Below are positions 59,287 through 64,000 of a DNA stretch of 64,000 nt, in pieces. Every line of letters begins with the position of its first letter. The stretch's first letter is position 1. Under the pieces are notes generated by a model. The model was not told where the DNA came from and did not search any database. It worked only from the letters and a program-made list of their open reading frames with translations. The position numbers and the translations under genes were made by a program. The stretch lies in contig CAUDNR010004256.1 in NCBI GenBank assembly GCA_958430865.1, positions 19,114 to 83,113 on the forward strand, written 5' to 3'. The stretch is from Entrophospora sp. SA101. Taxonomy: Eukaryota > Glomeromycota > Glomeromycetes > Entrophosporales > Entrophosporaceae.

Positions 59287-61161
59287 ATGAACTCGACAAG
59301 AAATCTCAGCGTAATTTTTGGCAAGCAATTTTTTATTAAATATTGAAATATATTAATATTAATCATTGGTTAGCCAATCTTTTACGTCAACAGTTGTTAA
59401 ATACGTAATTTTTGTTTCTACTCAAAGTTGGAAATATACCGTATGATCTTACAGAGGAACAGATAACCGAAGTATTCAAAGAAGTAGGGCCCATAGTATC
59501 TTTTCGGTAGGCCAAATAATAATTTTTTTTACGCGTTAAAATTATAATTTTGCTTGTTTTGGTATTTTAATCGATAATAAACCGATTGTTTAAAAAAATT
59601 TAAAAAAGTCTTGTTTTTGACAAAGAGAATGGAAGACCGCGTGGATATGGATTTTGTGAATATTACGGTAGGTGGACATTCAGATCTAATAAGTAACTCC
59701 TTTTCAAAAAAAGATTTCCGACTAATTCAACGTCAACATCATAAAAATGAAAAAGACCCAGAGACAGCAGAAAGTGCAGTAAGAAATTTAAACAACGTTG
59801 AAATTGGAGGGCGTCAACTGAAAGTCGATTATGCTGATAATGATCTGCCAACTACATCCTCCAATTCAGCAAACAATTCCTCACGTCAAAATGATAGGTC
59901 AAATTCAGAAAGACATCAACAACTGCAACAACAACAACATCAACATCAACAACTACAACAACATTACCAACAACATCAACACCGTCACCAACAACAACCA
60001 CCGATATCCCGGCCTAATGCCAACATTCATCAAACACGTGCATCTCAGCAATCTAGTCTTGAAAGCATTTCACTAGCAATAAAACATTCAATGAATAAAG
60101 CTCAACTCCTCGAGATATTATCTACCATGAAGGTTCAAACCATTCCTTTTTCCATTGAGAAGCTTTTTCAATATAAATTCACTTAATCAATTGTTTTTTC
60201 ACAAACATCGTTCATTAGTTGTATATACAAACTGATGCAAATCAAGCTCGTTCATTATTGTCACAAAATCCTCAACTTTGCTATGCATTATTTTTGATAA
60301 TGTTAGATCAGAATATTGTCGATCAAAATATATTGGCAGTATGTTGTTAATAATAATAATAATAGATGGAGTTTATCGAAATAATTACTAATCATTATGT
60401 TAATTTTAGAGTATAATACATCAAAGCGCTTCACAAGGTCAACCTATGCCTCAATCAGTCCTATCCAATTATGGTCCTCAGTCTATTCCCAAGATTCCAT
60501 CACCATCAATTCCTCATCAACATCAATCGATCTCGTTCGCCCCAATTCCTCAACAATCACATATGCAACAGCCTTCATCTATTCGGCAATCTTCGCCTAT
60601 TCAACAACCACGAATGCATCTGCCCCCAATGCAACAAGCTATCAGTATGCCGGCAATAAATGCTGGAATGGTTAATCATTCACAGGCTGTTGCTAATTTA
60701 ACAGCAGGAAATATGAGTAAGCTATTTATATATCTTCAGTGCGATTGATGAATGACAAAGATATTTGTAGTGCTTAATCACTTACCTTCTTTTTCAATAA
60801 AGATCATTTGCAAATGCAGGAAGCTCAAAAATCTGTTAGTATAAAATATAAACCAGTTATTATTTATTTATTATATATATTTATCTGTTATAAATGTGCG
60901 TATAAATATATACGGTATTATTTATAAATTTACATGTACATTATTTAATCCAATAGTTATTATTACAAGTCCTAAATCTACCTCAAGCACAAATTGATAT
61001 GTTACCACCAGACCAACGTAATCATCTATTGGCTTTGGTGAGTTTGATATACTTTTCTAGATTTTAATTAATTCATTTTCTTCCCGCGTTAAAAAAATTT
61101 TTTTTAAAAAATAATTGATAAATAGAAACAACAACTTTTAATCCAGACTAGACCAACGTAA
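59287..61161 (+). CDS. cstf2: Cleavage stimulation factor subunit 2 (CstF-64 / Rna15-like)
   Basis: Nine exons: 59287-59320, 59428-59506, 59609-59667, 59756-60132, 60219-60338, 60410-60716, 60803-60834, 60957-61037, 61126-61161; 374 codons plus TAA. The N-terminal RRM has RNP2 VIFVGNIPYD, then [23 protein letters not shown]1 [10 protein letters not shown] and a closing [16 protein letters not shown] Gln/His-rich linker is followed by the hinge ([11 protein letters not shown] + [20 protein letters not shown]), which binds CstF-77 and symplekin. A Pro/Gln-rich region and the C-terminal helical domain ([20 protein letters not shown]) follow. It binds the U/GU-rich element downstream of poly(A) sites. 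Intron 1 begins with GC (TTTTTG|GCAAGC) and its use recreates F-V-G-N. Intact. Confidence 0.9.
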
Positions 61162-61372
61162 GTTAAATCAGAAAGCATATAAATATTTTATTTAAAACGA
61201 CATTTAATTAATCATTACCATTATTATTGCCATTATTAAATTATACTGTAAAGATTTCTTGTGAACTCTTAATATTAATATTAAAAGATTGTCAGATGTG
61301 TGCAGATCATTTTATGTAAACCAAAATAAAAAAATTTTTTCTTACACGATATTGATATTATAAATTTTACAA

Positions 61373-61735
61373 ATGACTAAGCGTTCAAAAAAAATCCATG
61401 AAAGACATGAGGAAAATGATAATAATAATAAAAAGAGACAAAAAATTAAAGATGATGATTCTGATGAGACAGATAATGATGATGAATTCAATGAATCGAA
61501 TATAATCGATAGTAAAAACGAAGTTCCTGAAATTAAATACAATGGTTAGACTGAAATGTCAAAATTTAAATTTGTTTGAATAGGGTTTATAACTTATTTA
61601 TCTTGTTGCTGTTATGTTATTATTTATAAGATATAGAAAGTGTAAAAGATCAAGAAATCGCTCATGATTTTGAATCGTTGGACATTTCTGAGCCAACAAA
61701 AAAAGCAATTCAAGAAATGGGTTTTACAAAAATGA
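61373..61735 (+). CDS. has1: DDX18/HAS1 DEAD-box RNA helicase, 5' end only
   Basis: Exon 1 (61373-61544) encodes a Lys/Asp-rich nuclear-type head (MTKRSKKIHERHEEND and on). After a GT-AG intron, exon 2 (61631-61735 and on) reads IAHDFESLDISEPTKKAIQE MGFTKM split around the Q-motif region. F-x-S-L-x-(V/I)-S-E-x-T-x-K-A-I-x-x-M-G-F is the start of the DDX18/HAS1 helicase core, which works in 60S ribosome biogenesis in the nucleolus. The coding sequence runs into the 10-N gap; the DNA after the gap is a transposon end, not the next part of the gene. Either the gap hides much sequence or the join is wrong. Confidence 0.8.
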
Positions 61736-61745
61736 NNNNNNNNNN
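61736..61745. other. Assembly gap (10 N)
   Basis: A run of ten N inside the DDX18/HAS1 coding sequence. The number of N is probably a placeholder, since at least 400 codons of the helicase are missing. Confidence 1.
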
Positions 61746-61779
61746 TGGCAAACATTTTTAATTAATAAAAAAAGGGGCC

Positions 61780-61855
61780 AATATTTAAATCCGTTGTAAC
61801 AAGAAATCCGCTGTGGCGAGGTCCGCTGTGACGAGGTTTGACTGTACTTGTTTTT
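61780..61855. mobile_element. Tigger-type terminal repeat
   Basis: AAATCCGTTGTAACAAG, then AATCCGCTGTGGCGAGG, then GTCCGCTGTGACGAGGTTTG and ACTGTA: outward-reading end of a pogo/Tigger-like element, related to those at 1534 and 4232. No internal part is visible after the gap. Confidence 0.5.
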
Positions 61856-62588
61856 TTTTAATAGGCATTAAAAAGAGAAATATAATGTGTAGGTTGTGAT
61901 TTCTGGGCACACCGGACATACTTCGTTCATAAGTGAGATGTTATGATTGTTTATTTAATATATATATGATAAATATAAAGTTAAAAAATTGATAAGAGTA
62001 TAGGAAAATATACATATATATAGATGAAATTCTTAGAGCAGTGCATAATAACAAAATCATATGCGGTTCTTAGTATAAGATCAATAAAAACCGCAGCATT
62101 GCCTATTCCAAGTCTTTCAAAGGATACAGATTTCTCAAAAGTTCGGCTCTCAACGCTTCGTTAGGAAGAATGGAACTGAATTCTAATGTAATAACCAAAT
62201 CTTTAATTCATAAAATATAAATTTAAATAAACATAATAATAAATCCTTAGTTCTTCTAAAAGCCTTAATTGAAACATTATTATTTAATTTTTATTGAATT
62301 TGCTTTATAATTTTTTTTTAGTGTCTTTTCTTCTTGTTCAGTAATATCTATAAAATAATAATATAACATCATATACCATATATTTAATAAAACAATAAAT
62401 GACTTTTTATTATTTTTTTGTATAAAAAGTATAATGCTTCCTCTTCAATATAGCTAAAAAATTATTTGAATAAATCTATAATATGCCATATTTTATTTTT
62501 TGTATAAAAATATAAAGCTTTTTCTTCAATATATTTGTACTTACTGTATAGCTCACTATAAAAATTACATTAAAGTCTATTCTTAATT
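61856..62588. other. Mostly intergenic, with two coding-like minus-strand pieces
   Basis: On the minus strand, about 62105-62205 reads LVITLEFSSILPNEALRAEL then LRNLYPLKDLE and TAG after an AG acceptor. About 62280-62350 reads DITEQEEKTLKKNYKANSIK and TAA after another acceptor. Each looks like a C-terminal exon; I cannot connect them to an upstream gene. Confidence 0.3.
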
Positions 62589-64000
62589 TTATTGAGTACC
62601 ATATAAAGAGAGTTCATCTATATCATCTTCCGTTGCAGGCGTTAAATCATCATCAGGTAAATGTATCCATTCTCGTAAACCTTCAATATCACCGCCAACC
62701 GAAGGAATGAAAGAACGAATTTTTTCTGAAGTTTTTCTTGTTCAATGAATTCATTCCTTATAACCGCAAAAAAATTAAAGATTTTTGAATAGCATGTGAT
62801 AGCTTCAAAAGAAAAAGGAATTACACATGAAGCTAATTCTACGGCTAAATACTTTTTTTTATCAACAAGGGAAATGGCAAACAGAGTTAACCGGTCTCCA
62901 ATTGCTTGAATACTGTATGACCTGACTTTCTTGGCATCATCTATTGGACAATCAAAGTTATTTGAAAGTATTCTGCACAAATTACAAATAGCTATCATGA
63001 GTAATTTTTTTGCATCCCCGACTGTATGTTTTTTGTTGGGTTTATAAGGTGGCCCAGACACCTCAATATATAAAATTTCAGTTGCATCTGTTAACCTCAA
63101 AACTAGCAGATCAGCTTTTTGGGGTCTCACATCAATCATAAACATATTGCTCGCATCTCTTAATGATTTGACATCCTTTTCAATCCACTCATATTTCACA
63201 TTGGGAAATGCATTTCTGAATGCACGAAGAATCGGCGAAAGGCATTCAACAATGTATGATCTTTCAGACATATCCCGAACTAAAACCTTAGGTGATAGAT
63301 ACTTGAACATTGCAACAAAATCTAGTAAGGTGTGCCTTATAAAAAAAAGAAACCTAGATTCCTCGCTTGTTTCGCTATCTTTTTCATTTTCTGTCTCTAT
63401 CATTGTTTTCGTAATAATTTCTGAATAATCTGTCTGGAAGATTACACCAAGTTTTTTAGTTATTGAACTTTTTAAAATCAGTTTGTTTCTCATCCTGAGA
63501 AATTTTTCGATTTCTTCATATAAAGTCTTTTCTGTTGTTTCCTTAACAAGATGTACTGTTGCGTTGAAGGCACAAATTATATGCGTTGAAATTTGATTGT
63601 AGGTTGTTCTTGTTATAATTGGTTTGTTTGGTGTTATAATTAAAGGATTCCGAGTTATAGGGCAGGGCATCAATTCACGTTCATAAGTCTGATACTTGAT
63701 GAATTCAAAAATAATAAAAATAATGAGAATTGTATAATTTTCAATTATGTGAAATAGTAAAAAGAATAATTACATAATATATATCTGAATCAGAGATCTC
63801 AGCATAATTAAATCTTTCTTGTTTTCTAAGATTATACCTTCTCGTATGTTCTTCCTAAGGAAAGTCATAAAAAAAACAACATATTCCAGATTAGAAAAGT
63901 ATTTTCGGATGTGTAATTAATCATTTATGGAAACCTACCTCATCCTTTTCCTCTGAATTTTGTTTGGCATTAATCACTTTTGTATCACTTTCCTCTGAGT
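62589..64000 (-). CDS. PD-(D/E)XK-nuclease-like protein, partial and frameshifted
   Basis: Exons 63939-64000 (runs off the window), 63774-63854 and 62589-63695. The pieces are VINAKQNSEEKDE, then EEHTRRYNLRKQERFNYAEI, then YQTYERELMPCPITRNP and a long exon. The core has SERSYIVECLSPILRAFRNA, KADLLVLRLTDATEILYIEV and SGPPYKPNKKHTVGDAKKLL. A buried Asp, then E-V-S-G-P-P and a Lys/Asp-rich helix, resembles restriction-endonuclease-like folds with a relaxed E-x-K, as found in large uncharacterised families of these fungi. This is a motif impression. Near 62733 the frame LQKKFVLSF is off by one: with one more A in the GAAAAAC run it continues SEKIRSFIPSVGGDIEGLRE to the acidic end DDIDELSLYGTQ and TAA at 62589. 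So there is a 1-bp deletion, or a sequence error, 50 codons from the end. Confidence 0.5.

Noticed and set aside
1..64000. tRNA, rRNA or other structured RNA genes
   Set aside because: I looked for B-box-like and rRNA-like strings on both strands and found none that fit; a dedicated scan would be decisive.

Overview
The window is AT-rich eukaryotic DNA. Genes are compact, with short GT-AG introns and a few GC-AG introns, in a matrix of decayed transposons. The mix points to a fungus, most likely an arbuscular mycorrhizal fungus of the Rhizophagus type. That is inferred from gene style (relics of expanded kinase, SAM-methyltransferase and Tigger/hAT/Tc1 families, low GC, intron style), not from a database match. 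Two 10-N runs (26258-26267 and 61736-61745) show that this is a scaffold of a draft assembly.

Layout. 1-2078: transposon-like debris, namely a broken coiled-coil gene, an inverted head-to-head pair of 88/89-codon genes and a Tigger-like transposase end. 2079-22558 and 31386-51850 are two direct, almost identical copies of a 20.5-kb block. Each holds a WD40 gene (truncated in copy 1), a 980-bp TIR transposon relic, a hAT-type MITE with perfect 8-bp target duplications, a three-exon N/D-rich hypothetical gene, a PIF1-type helicase relic, an intact 11-exon homogentisate 1,2-dioxygenase gene, a protein-kinase relic and a methyltransferase-fold gene. A further 2.35 kb (51964-54311), lying just beyond copy 2, is present inverted right after copy 1 (22550-24897). 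Copy 1 therefore looks like one 22.9-kb segment of the copy-2 locus, re-inserted with its distal end flipped and 113 bp lost. The inversion cuts the last exon of a SANT-like gene and makes a small chimeric ORF at a 9-bp microhomology.

Between the copies (24898-31385) lie the assembly gap, a decayed Tc1 transposase with a tandemly duplicated 3' end, and two housekeeping genes: LAMTOR3 (lysosomal Ragulator subunit) and a synaptobrevin-type R-SNARE. A TA-flanked MITE and the F-box-like 5' part of the WD40 gene follow.

After copy 2 (54206-64000) the DNA is conventional: a SANT-like, Asn- and Glu-rich nuclear-type gene; an ArfGAP2/3 (Glo3) gene divergent from a CSTF2 (CstF-64) gene across a 204-bp shared promoter; the 5' end of a DDX18/HAS1 DEAD-box helicase gene cut by the second gap; and a multi-exon gene with a PD-(D/E)XK-like region, frameshifted near its 3' end and running off the window.

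The gene set is mostly housekeeping: membrane traffic (ArfGAP, R-SNARE), TORC1 signalling (LAMTOR3), mRNA 3'-end processing (CSTF2), ribosome biogenesis (DDX18) and tyrosine catabolism (HGD). I see no dedicated operon-like system. The unusual content is structural: the nested duplication-inversion and the transposon architecture. Exon boundaries were placed by hand from splice motifs, reading-frame continuity and family knowledge.
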